This document shows, one piece after another, positions 27,687 to 36,383 of a stretch of 64,000 nt of DNA. The DNA lies in NCBI GenBank assembly GCA_964358855.1, contig CAYHQQ010000005.1, positions 1-64,000 on the forward strand. Reading direction: 5' to 3'. The position numbers were made by a program, and so were the translations under genes. The notes under the pieces were generated by a model that saw only the letters and a list, made by a program, of their open reading frames with translations, was not told the DNA's origin and made no database searches. Every line of letters starts with the position of its first letter. Within the stretch, counting starts at the first letter, position 1. Source of the stretch: UBA2396 sp038042175 (lineage in GTDB: Bacteria > Planctomycetota > Phycisphaerae > Phycisphaerales > UBA1924).

Positions 27687-28898
27687 TCAGGCCGCGCCAA
27701 TGGCATAGACGTTCTCGCTGCTTTCGGTTGGCTCATGCACGTACCGGGCGCTGAGCATTGCCTCGATTTGATCGACCGTGTGGTCCCGAAAGTCAGGACA
27801 CCGCTCGGCGCGTGGGACGATCCATCGTTCCTTCGCTAGCTTGGATATTTCGGCGACTGAGAGGAGATCGTCGTACTTGGGTATCTTCCGAGTCCCTTTG
27901 AGAATCTGTTGAGCGTTGCTCGCCAGTTCGGTGATGAACACTTCTCGTTTGATGCCATGACGAAGCAGTTCGGGTCTCAAGCCCACCAGCCCCATCGCGA
28001 GCCGTAGGGCGCGAAGGCGCCAATTGGGACCGTCCCCGAACTTGAAGTCCTGAGCATACTTGCGGCGTCGTCGGCGCAGGTAGGTGCGCACATCCGCAAA
28101 CACCGCATCTGGTATGTGGAAGTGCCCCCACCCTTCCGTGTATCCGAGTGGCTTGAGATAGGTGATTGAACCAAGGCGAACTCGGTTGTACACCGACGAC
28201 CGGCCGAGGGCGGATGTTGTCGTCACGGCGACTAGCTCTGCGTGCTTGCGCTTGCCGGAAATGATGCCCTTGGTCGTGTGATACCGCTCACGAAACGTGT
28301 CGCGCACTTCGACGGATCGAATCAGTGAGGCAATGAGTTTGCCGCCGAGCAATCGGTTGTACGGGGGGATAGACCCAAGCACGAATGCATCGAGCATTCC
28401 CACCAACCGTTTTTTTCGGTCATCGGAGTTCCAGCCAATGTGCTGGTCGCGAACACGCAGGTTAAACACCGGATCGCCCAACGCGATGAGCCCGATGAGC
28501 TTGTCGTTGTGTCGATCCCACACGAGGAATCGCATGCGCCTGCCGTACCCCTGTGACACTGGCACGCTCCACGTGAGCGAGGCCATTCGAAAAAGAGTGG
28601 ATTGCCACGTGCCTGATTCGACGAGTTCTAGCTCCGGTGTGATTTCGGATGGCACTACCTCGACTCCGGAGGCAAAATACTGTCGCATCTGCGGCCAATG
28701 TGTAGCGATGAAACTGGCCTCGGCGTTCAGCCGATCTGCTCGTTGAGCAGAGTGCATACTTCGCAGTGTGGCTTTGCCTTCGGATGGCGGGGTCAGCGCA
28801 CCATTCTCGGACTTGGTAAAGCCAAGGTCCTTGAGGTGCTTTCTGAGGACCCGTTTGATGCGGGACTCCAGGGTGAAGAGTGGAATAGCGGGGATCAT
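27687..28898 (-). CDS. druA: DruA-like protein (DUF4338)
   Basis: A 403-residue protein matching DruA of type I Druantia. It has the basic N-terminal helical part, then a core with LIALGDPVFNLRVRDQHIGW, the segment RKKRLVGMLDAFVLGS and the LIASLIRSVEVRDTF region of DUF4338 (about 150-240). I chose the ATG at 28898 (MIPAIPLF); reading from a TTG at 28958 adds 20 unlikely residues. It is the first gene of the five-gene minus-strand operon. DruA is required for type I Druantia but its biochemical role is not settled. The C-terminus (about 290-403) is extended and unrecognised. Confidence 0.85.
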   Translation of the reverse strand: MIPAIPLFTLESRIKRVLRKHLKDLGFTKSENGALTPPSEGKATLRSMHSAQRADRLNAEASFIATHWPQMRQYFASGVEVVPSEITPELELVESGTWQSTLFRMASLTWSVPVSQGYGRRMRFLVWDRHNDKLIGLIALGDPVFNLRVRDQHIGWNSDDRKKRLVGMLDAFVLGSIPPYNRLLGGKLIASLIRSVEVRDTFRERYHTTKGIISGKRKHAELVAVTTTSALGRSSVYNRVRLGSITYLKPLGYTEGWGHFHIPDAVFADVRTYLRRRRRKYAQDFKFGDGPNWRLRALRLAMGLVGLRPELLRHGIKREVFITELASNAQQILKGTRKIPKYDDLLSVAEISKLAKERWIVPRAERCPDFRDHTVDQIEAMLSARYVHEPTESSENVYAIGAA

Positions 28899-28958
28899 GT
28901 GTGGAAGGCCCTCTTGAACGATCGAGCACAGGATAGCGGATTCTTCGCAAGGGCACAA

Positions 28959-29325
28959 CTGCTACATGAACCGAAAGTAGCACCCACGGAGAGAGGACTT
29001 GAACGTGCAAATCGCCTGAGTCCCCTTGCGCGTCGCCGTCGACGAACCTCCAGACTCGGGAGTCGTGGAGAATCATGAGGGCTTCGAGACGACGCAACTC
29101 CCTTAACGACACCGATTCGAGCCACAAGTCCAGCTTACCAAGCAGCTTGCGTCCTGAGCCTCGCGAACGCTCCCTTCTCAGAAATGCACTGCGATCGACA
29201 ACTCTGTCACTCGAAGCACGACTTGGACCGGAGCAGACTGTGTCAGGCGAGTCTCCAACAGGCAATTGGCGTCAACACCCAGCGATCCATCCGCCCGGGG
29301 CGCCAAGGCGACTCGGGCGCTGACG
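28959..29325. other. Upstream region of Druantia-like operon
   Basis: No convincing gene. The right part (from about 29247) may contain weakly matching, frame-shifted sequence from further upstream in the TPR lipoprotein gene, in front of the clear repeat. The promoter of the defence operon should lie at the left end, near 28900-29000. Confidence 0.4.
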
Positions 29326-29463
29326 CGCGCGACCCACGGTTCCGACACCCAGCATCGCGACGACCTCCGCACCCACCTTTCTGAAATCGCCCTTCGCGGG
29401 GAATTCGCCCATTGGCAGGACTGGGCACGTTAGCAACTCATCCGGCTCGACGCCCGGCTTTGA
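29326..29463 (+). pseudogene. 138-bp direct repeat, right copy: orphan 3' end of a TPR lipoprotein gene
   Basis: Translated in frame this reads RATHGSDTQHRDDLR..., the C-terminus of the lipoprotein at 16241-16885, and ends in the same TGA. It has no start or upstream domain, and one codon (CAG to TAG, in the place of the first Gln of the HQQLIRL stretch) is a stop. Many of the 21 differences from 16748-16885 are at third positions, so the copies probably diverged as coding sequence in different lineages before one was orphaned. Confidence 0.88.
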
Positions 29464-30176
29464 ATACTGTCTGGGCACGAATCACCACGCTTCGCATGGG
29501 CATTCAGGGCGCTGACGGAGAATCGCCGTACCGATCGTGGTAGCGAATGTGATCCCCCTGTGCATTGACGCGGAGTGGGCAAGCCGTCAGTCGAGCCCGG
29601 CCCGCGACCAATCGAGCGGCATGAGTTGAACTTCGGAGGCCACACCGACCCCGAGGCTGCCGTTGTTCTGTTGGGGTGCATCGCCGCAGAACCTGAGCTG
29701 GACTGGCACAGACGCCCCGCTCGGGCATCCTTCGGGCAAAATGACGCTCGACACTCGTTCGCCCACGAAGCGATCTCATTCTGTTCCCACGAATCCCAAT
29801 CGGGCCATGCGAGATGAGCCGCCTGCCGAAGCAGCGGTGGAACCCGTCCCGCAAGGTGGTGTTCGCCCACGCCATTCGAGAGCGCCGGTGACTGATCGGT
29901 CTTGTGTGCTCTAAGGCCCCCCGGCTTTCAGACGCTGCGCTCTCGCCGTCTTCCGGTCTGCGGTCCCTGCACGTCTCACGCCAGACCCGACTGCGTCGCC
30001 CTTGACCGCAAGCGGTCACGGGTGATTGCAGCTCTGTCATTCGTCTGTGTCTGCTTCGCAGGGCCCTCAAACCTCCAGCTGGCTGCGCTCCGCTCGCTCC
30101 ATTGCACCCCCCGGAGTGGTCCCTCGGCCTTGGCGAAGGGACCGCACTCCGCGGGCCCCACAAAGGAGCAAAGACC
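29464..30176. other. Gene-poor stretch with possible coding relic
   Basis: No intact gene. A 62-codon open stretch on the minus strand (29775-29587) has protein-like composition (VPVQLRFCGDAPQQNNGSLG) and continues past an in-frame stop upstream, so it may be a decayed gene. The last 100 bases lead into the ArdC-like gene and contain its AAAGGAG ribosome site. Confidence 0.35.
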
Positions 30177-31001
30177 ATGAAAGCCGAAGAAGCCAAGAAG
30201 ATCGCCGACCAAGCCCTCGACAATCTCGCCGACGCCCTCAAGAAGGGCAAAAGCGACCAGATCACGCAATACCTCGCGATGCTCGCCAGGTTCCACCGCT
30301 ACAGCTTTGGGAACGTCCTTCTCATCCTCTGGCAGAACCCAGAAGCGACCCACGTCGCCGGCTTCGGAACGTGGAAACAGATGGGTCGCTTCGTCAAGAA
30401 GGGCGAGAAGGGCATCGTGATCGTCGCACCGATGAACATTCGCCCGAAGGACGACGAGCCGGAAAGCAAGGACCAGGCCGAGCGCGCCAAGCCCAGGCTC
30501 AGGTTTCGCGGCGTGTTCGTCTTCGACGTGAGCCAGACCGACGGCCAGCCGCTTCCGGAGCCGGCGCGGGTGAGTGGCGATCCTCAGCACCATCTCACCA
30601 GGCTCAAGGAGCAGGTCGCAGGGCGAGGCATCTCTCTCGACTACGACAACCTGCCGCCGGGCGCCGACGGCGTCTCACGCGGCGGACAGATCAGCGTCCG
30701 ATCCGGCCTGGCTCCGGCTCACGAGTTCTCAGTCATCGCCCATGAGCTTGCCCACGAGCTCTTGCATCGTGGCGATCAGCGCCCAGCCAGCAAGACCGTT
30801 CGCGAGACCGAGGCCGAAGCCGTCGCCTTCGTCGTCTGCCAGGCCATCGGGCTTGAGACGGGCACGGCCGCGAGCGACTACATCCAGCTCTACGACGGCA
30901 AGACCGAGACGCTCGCCGCGTCTCTGGACCGGATTCAGCGGGTCGCGGCAGACATCATCGCGGCCCTGCGAGGGCGCGATGAGGAGGCATTTGCGGCCTG
31001 A
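30177..31001 (+). CDS. ArdC-like antirestriction protein with ImmA/IrrE-type metallopeptidase domain
   Basis: A 274-residue protein. The N-terminal 110 residues match the ArdC-type ssDNA-binding domain (DUF1738): FHRYSFGNVLLILWQNP and GFGTWKQMGRFVKKGEKG. The C-terminal half has the zinc-peptidase motif HELAHELLH near 192-200, with downstream Glu-rich helices (ETEAEAVAFVVC) that supply the third ligand. ArdC proteins protect incoming plasmid or element DNA from host restriction. The ATG at 30177 has AAAGGAG 9 bases upstream; a longer reading from 30102 lacks support. It stands alone on the plus strand next to the Druantia-like island, in keeping with carriage by a mobile element. A decayed relative is at about 34945-35150. 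Confidence 0.85.
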   Translation: MKAEEAKKIADQALDNLADALKKGKSDQITQYLAMLARFHRYSFGNVLLILWQNPEATHVAGFGTWKQMGRFVKKGEKGIVIVAPMNIRPKDDEPESKDQAERAKPRLRFRGVFVFDVSQTDGQPLPEPARVSGDPQHHLTRLKEQVAGRGISLDYDNLPPGADGVSRGGQISVRSGLAPAHEFSVIAHELAHELLHRGDQRPASKTVRETEAEAVAFVVCQAIGLETGTAASDYIQLYDGKTETLAASLDRIQRVAADIIAALRGRDEEAFAA

Positions 31002-31011
31002 CTCTCAGACG

Positions 31012-31035
31012 CTCCGGCGGGGAGCCCGCCTGGAG
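31012..31035 (+). terminator. Hairpin after the ArdC-like gene
   Basis: A stem of about ten pairs (CTCCGG CGGG / CCCG CTGGAG with one bulged C and a GAG loop) starts 11 bases after the stop. It lacks a clear U tract, so termination is only possible. Confidence 0.3.
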
Positions 31036-31053
31036 TGAGACTCCTCTGTGTGC

Positions 31054-31458
31054 TCAGCGAGCTCGCTTGGACTTCTGCAGGCCAAGCAGCCTCTCGAGCA
31101 CAGCTGTCGGAACATCCTGGATAGGGACAACTCCTGGCGCGCTGCCAAGAAGACGGGAGGTTGACCGCGTTTGAGTGTGCTCTGACAAGTCCTTCGACAG
31201 ACAATCACACCACCCGTCGGCACCGTAGACCTGCCAGGAAAACCGAACACTCGAATCATGCAGAACGCACTCCACGCCCATTGCACGAGCCATGCCCAGC
31301 TTTTGTCCCACAGCACACGCCGTGTTCATCGCGAGGATCGCGTCCGACCGCGCAACGACGTCGGCGTCTGGGGTTCCTTGACTATCCTGCTGCGCTGGCG
31401 CTGTGCGCAAGTACCTCTGCGCAATCGCGCTCAGAGCTGGTTCCAAACTCTCTGCCAT
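31054..31458 (-). CDS. Hypothetical protein downstream of TPR protein
   Basis: A 134-residue reading with the ATG at 31458 (MAESLEPALSAIAQRY). It has an N-terminal helical part, a central segment with strands (MGVECVLHDSSVRFSWQVYGADG), and a basic C-terminus (LLGLQKSKRAR). It lies 200 bases downstream of the large TPR gene on the same strand and could be cotranscribed. I do not recognise the family. Amino acid composition is protein-like, but the call rests only on that and on length. Confidence 0.5.
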   Translation of the reverse strand: MAESLEPALSAIAQRYLRTAPAQQDSQGTPDADVVARSDAILAMNTACAVGQKLGMARAMGVECVLHDSSVRFSWQVYGADGWCDCLSKDLSEHTQTRSTSRLLGSAPGVVPIQDVPTAVLERLLGLQKSKRAR

Positions 31459-31658
31459 TCCGACCCCACGTCCCACACCTGTTGTTCACACCAAGGTCTC
31501 CTCGGTGTTCCGTCGACGCATGAAGCATCGGCGCGTCACGCATCTCCGGATGTTCCACCCCGGAAGCTTGTTCCGCCTCTCTGTTCACTCTACATGGCAA
31601 CAGAATACAAGGCAATCAGTTTGTGACGCCGCCACTTCGACCCTGCCCGCACCACGTC

Positions 31659-34556
31659 TCACGTCCCACCTGGGCGTTTATGGTTATTGCGATAGTTCTG
31701 CGCGCGCCCACACCACTCTCTGACTCCCTCTGTGTCGCCCCGCAGTCCACATGCTTTGCACATCGCCTGCCGCAAAGCCCATTGCGCCCGTATGGGCATG
31801 GCGAGGTTTTCACCAGCCTTCTCGTAGGCCAGACGCAGCAGCACCATTGCCCCATCTACGTCACCATTCAGGAGCTTCGCGCGCCCGAGCATGGCCTCGC
31901 TGGACGCGATTTTCCAAGAATCTTGTTCGCTCAACTCGGCGCGTAGGGCAAGTAGCTCAGTTGCGGATCGGAGCGACTCCTCCCTCATTCCGGCAAGCAA
32001 ACGACATTCCGTGAGTTGGCTTATCGCATTACCCAGAAGCTCCATTGCCACTGTTCTTGCCTTGGCCGATGTCTCTGTTGAAGAAAGCAATGCTGCTCGA
32101 TTTGCGCGGGCGATCTCCACCGCCAGCGCCGACGCCTCTAGGGCCACTTGAATGTCAGTCCCGGTGGCTGAATGCGATCCGTCTTCAGGAAACTCTCCAA
32201 CGTGGACAACGAGCATTACCGAATACACCATCATCGCCTGGACGTATCGAGGGTGCCGCGCATTCGGTTCGCTTCGGACGATTTCAAGGACTTTGTTCAT
32301 CGCACTAAGCGCCTTGCCGAAGCTCTCGCCCGCCCAGTACATCGCTCCGAGCTCGGCGATCGCGTCTATTGTGCGCGGGTCGTGCACCCCATATTGTGCT
32401 TCCAACATGGTGCACGCCGCCTCTTGCCACCCTGCTGCGTTTCGCAGCAACTCCGGATCGCCCGCCGGATGTTCTGGCGAGCCCAGCGACTGCGCCTCCA
32501 GCGCCTTGACAGCTGCTGCCGCGCTGAATGCGAATGGTGCCGCCTGACGACCTTCGCGTGTACCCTCCTTAAGAAGCGCCTCAAAATCCGCCACCGCCGC
32601 GATGGCTTCTTTCACATTTCCGAGCATTGCATACGAGTGTGCCTGGGCGATGCGGATGGCGACATAGTCAGGGTGATTCACCGGCAAATACTTGAAGGCC
32701 GTCTGCCGAGCAAGTTCCAGCGCCTCGGATGCCTCTTCCGTCTGGTTCTCGAATAGCAGTTGTTGACCAAGGACTGCGAGTACGGGCGACGCGACATCCG
32801 ACGAGAACGTCTTCGCGATGCTGATGGGAGAGCCTAAGGCTCGTGCTGCCTCGGATGCTGCGAGTATCTCTCCCTGCAAGTACAACCCCTCTACTAGCTT
32901 GCACTGGAGCCGCAACCTCATCCCCTTTTCAAGATGCTTGGCCGTCAATGCCTTGGTCGCCACTTTGACGACCTCCTTCGCGTTCATTGACCTCCCGTTC
33001 GCTGGCGACTCGTTCAAGGCAAAGCAGAGAAGAAGAGTTATCGCAGGCTCAGAGTCCGTCATCGCGTTCGCTTGTCGCAGAAACTTCACCGCAGACTCCG
33101 TTTGTTCGTTCGCTAATGCTCGATATCCCTTTAGGACAAAATAGCCGCATTCGTGGGTGCTGCTCCGCGGAGCGCCACCGGCATTGCGAGTCTCGAGCAC
33201 AGCGATTCGCTTGTCGACCTCTGCGAGCATCGATTGACTTTGTGAACTCTCCGCCATCGCGAGCAACCGCAGCGCTTGCTGAATCGGGGCACCTTGCCCC
33301 TTGTTCGCGTCGAGTTGACCAAGCACTTCTGTTGGAAGTGGTCGTGATCCATGGCGATCTCCCGAAGAACTATGCGAAGCTCTCCGGGCGATAATTCTCT
33401 CCAATACGGGGTCGAGCACCGCAGTCGCACGCGCTGTGGGCTGGCTGGGCAAGCGTGGCAGTAGAACACTACTCAACACCAGTCCGGCGCACAGCATTAA
33501 AAGCAAAGTGAGCACAAGCCGGCTTTGCTTCTTTGTTGGATGGGCACTGGTCACTGCAATCGTGATTTGTTTCGTGAGCTCGGGTCCACCCAAGAACACC
33601 GCCGTACTCTTGACGATGCCCAAAGTCTTGTCTGCCGTTGCGGCAAGCGCAATCGTGTTCCTGCGGATCTGCTCCGTGTCGGCCTTGATGCTCGTGAGCA
33701 ATGGCTTAAACCCTTGGTAGTCAGAGTGGCCTTGATCGACTTTATGCTTAATCAACTCATCGCACACATCGTGCAGCAACTGGGTGATGCGATCGAGCTG
33801 GGCTCGTTCCCGCTCGGTCGTCTTCGTCAGCACGCGGACTCCGAAGGTCAATTCACCTACTGCGCGCAGCATCACTCCGGCATATGCGCGCCCTCCCGTG
33901 CCGAAGTCATGCTTTAGAGTGTTGTAAAACTCCGATCGAAAGTCGCGATCGCAGGCAGACACCAACATTTCAAGCTCGTGCTCCGTCGGGGACTCGGCCC
34001 CTTGGGGTTGAGCAGTGTCGATCACTTCCTTGAGCAATGACCTCCACAATCCGTGATTGTCCATCGGCGGAAACGGTTCTCGGTCCGATGGCAGCGGAAG
34101 CGAGCCGCCAAGTTCCGAGTCGTCAAGCGGTCCCAACTCGCTTCGGCGCGCCACGACGACCCATGCGTCTTCCATTTCGTCGATGATGGGGCGCCACGGA
34201 CTTCTCACTGCGTCTTTCGCGAAAGTCGTGCGCGCAATACGCGCGACCGTTTTTCCGACTGCTTTGGCGAGGTCCTCGTTCACCAAATGGGCGCGCATGG
34301 CCGCGTCGCGCGTATGTTCCTCGTGGATTCCTTGGGCAGCCACGCCCAATTCCAGATAGTGCGCCGCTACAAGTGCTTCCAGTGAAAGCTCTACCATGAC
34401 GGCTCCGGCAGCCGTGAATATCCCGTCGGCACCGTGATTCAATGGCCCAAGGAGTTGACGAGCTCCGACGATAATCGCCGGCAAAGCGATAAGACGGGCT
34501 ACACGAGCCAGCCCCATCCAGGCTGAGGGCCTCGACTTGTTTGGCACCAACGTCAA
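31659..34556 (-). CDS. Large membrane-anchored TPR protein
   Basis: A 965-residue protein with one strong transmembrane helix in the middle (about 345-366, RLVLTLLLMLCAGLVLSSVLLP). Another hydrophobic stretch near the N-terminus (ARLIALPAIIVGARQLLG) may also insert. The half before the helix is helical, with Ser/Thr- and Gln-rich coiled-coil segments (240-320). The half after it (about 400-965) is made of TPR-like helix pairs (for example AQAHSYAMLGNVKEAIAAVADFEAL). The TTG start has GGAGG about 9 bases upstream; an ATG 13 codons in is the alternative. It sits in a defence-rich stretch and could be a membrane-linked sensor or scaffold, but no effector domain is visible. Confidence 0.8.
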   Translation of the reverse strand: MTLVPNKSRPSAWMGLARVARLIALPAIIVGARQLLGPLNHGADGIFTAAGAVMVELSLEALVAAHYLELGVAAQGIHEEHTRDAAMRAHLVNEDLAKAVGKTVARIARTTFAKDAVRSPWRPIIDEMEDAWVVVARRSELGPLDDSELGGSLPLPSDREPFPPMDNHGLWRSLLKEVIDTAQPQGAESPTEHELEMLVSACDRDFRSEFYNTLKHDFGTGGRAYAGVMLRAVGELTFGVRVLTKTTERERAQLDRITQLLHDVCDELIKHKVDQGHSDYQGFKPLLTSIKADTEQIRRNTIALAATADKTLGIVKSTAVFLGGPELTKQITIAVTSAHPTKKQSRLVLTLLLMLCAGLVLSSVLLPRLPSQPTARATAVLDPVLERIIARRASHSSSGDRHGSRPLPTEVLGQLDANKGQGAPIQQALRLLAMAESSQSQSMLAEVDKRIAVLETRNAGGAPRSSTHECGYFVLKGYRALANEQTESAVKFLRQANAMTDSEPAITLLLCFALNESPANGRSMNAKEVVKVATKALTAKHLEKGMRLRLQCKLVEGLYLQGEILAASEAARALGSPISIAKTFSSDVASPVLAVLGQQLLFENQTEEASEALELARQTAFKYLPVNHPDYVAIRIAQAHSYAMLGNVKEAIAAVADFEALLKEGTREGRQAAPFAFSAAAAVKALEAQSLGSPEHPAGDPELLRNAAGWQEAACTMLEAQYGVHDPRTIDAIAELGAMYWAGESFGKALSAMNKVLEIVRSEPNARHPRYVQAMMVYSVMLVVHVGEFPEDGSHSATGTDIQVALEASALAVEIARANRAALLSSTETSAKARTVAMELLGNAISQLTECRLLAGMREESLRSATELLALRAELSEQDSWKIASSEAMLGRAKLLNGDVDGAMVLLRLAYEKAGENLAMPIRAQWALRQAMCKACGLRGDTEGVREWCGRAQNYRNNHKRPGGT

Positions 34557-34944
34557 CGCGTCGTACCTCCAGCGGAAGGACCGGCAGCACCCTTGGCTGC
34601 GTGTGCGTAGTTGTCGCTAACCTACCCGATGCGGTCAAGATCTTGAACGGGCGGCTGGCACACGCGATGATTCATGTGGGCGAACGCACCGCCTATTCTG
34701 AACGCCCGGTTATTCGCAACCGAACCATGACCGGTTGCACATCTTGGTCGACTCCGAAGATTTGTCAGTACAATTTGATCTTTCGGCGTGCCGAGGTTGA
34801 GCCACGCACCGTCTCGATGCGATCATGGAGTGCGCGCCCGTCCGCACCGAACCGTGAAGTGGGGGTTGGCACTAAGGTTGCTCGTACGCGCCCCAGCAAG
34901 TCCAAGCAGTGGTCGCCAATGGCTGAGCGGGGTTGGCATCGGCC
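34557..34944. other. Intergenic region without recognised gene
   Basis: Open readings here are shadows with poor composition. Promoter sequences for the TPR gene should be at the left end. I see no trace of the ArdC N-terminal domain in front of the decayed peptidase half at 34945. Confidence 0.4.
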
Positions 34945-35155
34945 GTCGAGGCCTCCGACACGTCGCATGAGATCGCCCACGAGTTTGGCACCGTGTCGAC
35001 CCGCATCGCGTCGGCAGGGGTTCTGGAGGCCGCCGCCTACGTCGTCAGCTTCATCGATTCCTGGGTCATTGGCCTGCAGACCGGATGCCCCTAGACCAAC
35101 CTCATCCAGCTCCATCGCGACAATGCCGAAACGCTCGCCTTGCCATTGGGCTGAA
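34945..35155 (+). pseudogene. Decayed ArdC/ImmA-IrrE metallopeptidase fragment
   Basis: Read in frame from about 34957, this stretch gives SHEIAHEF, then EAAAYVVSF, then IGLQTG, a TAG stop, and NLIQLHRDNAETLA. The order and spacing match the C-terminal half of the ArdC-like protein at 30177-31001 (HELAHELLH, EAEAVAFVVC, IGLETG, DYIQLYDGKTETLA). The N-terminal ssDNA-binding half is missing, and an in-frame stop interrupts the remainder. It ends 60 bases before the 3' end of the LamG-dockerin gene on the other strand. Confidence 0.75.
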
Positions 35156-35216
35156 TCCCGCTTTGCCAGCAGCTTGCACTTTGGTACCCGCGAAAGGCTC
35201 CGTTCTCGAACCGGCT

Positions 35217-36182
35217 CTAGCATCCGCCCTCGAAGGCGACGACGAAAGCGTCATAGTCGAAGAAGTCAACGACCCCATCACCGTCAAAGTCGGCGTTTGC
35301 CCCCGGCAAACATGTGCCGCCATCGAAGCACTGCACGAAGCTGTCGTAGTCGAAGAAATCGACGGTGCCGTCCCCGTTGAAATCGACGAAGCATGGATTT
35401 ACCAGCCTCGACACCTCTTGTGCCGACAGGGCGCGGTTGTAGATTGTGACATTGTTCAGCAAGCCGTAGTACCCAAGCCCCGATTCGGCGAAGCCGAACA
35501 CGAGTTGAGCCTGCGTCTGGAGCACGTAGTTTGACAGACCGGCGGTTCCGATCGGTGAGGCGTTCAGGTAGAACGAGACTACCCCAGCACCATTGTCGAT
35601 TACCACAGTCAGCTGGTTCCACCCCGTTGGGAACGGCACCACCGGATCGGATTCCAGGAAGATGCGTTCCTGGTTGTAGTCGTTCAGATGAAGAAGGAAG
35701 GAGTTGGTAGGGTGGTACACGGAGTACCCATAGTCGATGAACCACTTGGGTCGATAGCCTGAACCGTTGTCCTGCCCGAGAAACACTTCCGTGCCTGGAT
35801 TCACGGGCATTCCATTGTTGTTGAACCAGATCCCAACGGTCCAGCCGGTCGACTGCTGAAACGCGTACGCAGGATGGTGCGGGATACGCACCTGTGTGTT
35901 GGACAGATTGAAGGAGGCATGTCCGAAGGGGCCGCCGTCCACATAGCTGCCGCCGAAGGTGCCGTGGTTGCCCACAGGCGACGAATCGAGAGCGTTGTGA
36001 TCGCCCTTCCAGTAGCCGATGAGTCCCTCAGCCGGCACCTGTGCGATCGCTTGGCCGCTGATCGACGCCACCAAACCAAAGCACGCCAACATCATGGGCG
36101 TCGGGACAACACCTTGGCGCCGCGTGGTCCCCGCGCCCCTGCCAGTCACATCGATGGCCAACATGCGGTGAGTAGTTTTCAT
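35217..36182 (-). CDS. Secreted LamG-domain protein with GC-type dockerin repeats
   Basis: A 321-residue protein; the ATG at 36182 has AAAGG about 11 bases upstream, with a GTG four codons earlier as alternative. A long basic N-region precedes a hydrophobic signal core (PMMLACFGLVASISGQAIAQ). The middle (about 50-255) is a concanavalin-like LamG/jelly-roll domain: LIGYWKGDHNALDSSPVGNH, TGWTVGIWFNNNG, LNNVTIYNRALSAQEV. The tail has two dockerin-type loops (DFNGDGTVDFFDYDSFV and DFDGDGVVDFFDYDAFV) and ends in EGGC. In planctomycetes this tail is found on many exported proteins. Carbohydrate or surface binding is a family-level inference. The upstream ECF sigma gene is divergent. Confidence 0.85.
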   Translation of the reverse strand: MKTTHRMLAIDVTGRGAGTTRRQGVVPTPMMLACFGLVASISGQAIAQVPAEGLIGYWKGDHNALDSSPVGNHGTFGGSYVDGGPFGHASFNLSNTQVRIPHHPAYAFQQSTGWTVGIWFNNNGMPVNPGTEVFLGQDNGSGYRPKWFIDYGYSVYHPTNSFLLHLNDYNQERIFLESDPVVPFPTGWNQLTVVIDNGAGVVSFYLNASPIGTAGLSNYVLQTQAQLVFGFAESGLGYYGLLNNVTIYNRALSAQEVSRLVNPCFVDFNGDGTVDFFDYDSFVQCFDGGTCLPGANADFDGDGVVDFFDYDAFVVAFEGGC

Positions 36183-36383
36183 GAGGCTTCGCACCTTTCT
36201 TGCTCGCGTGGGACTGACGCCTCAGCGAGCTCGTTAATCGGGCGAGCATCGTGGGGCGCTCTTGAGCGATCCGTCGACCGTCTTTGCCTGTTCGGTCTGG
36301 CGGGAGACTCCAAATCGGACTCTCTATGACCCAAGCCGCCAACCGCGTACAGTGCGCCCAGAATTCCAGCGGAAATCTGTCTC

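Noticed and set aside
30177..31001. ArdC-like protein considered as a toxin-antitoxin ImmA/IrrE protease
   Set aside because: The N-terminal ArdC-type ssDNA-binding domain fits antirestriction proteins better and no phage repressor-type gene is adjacent.
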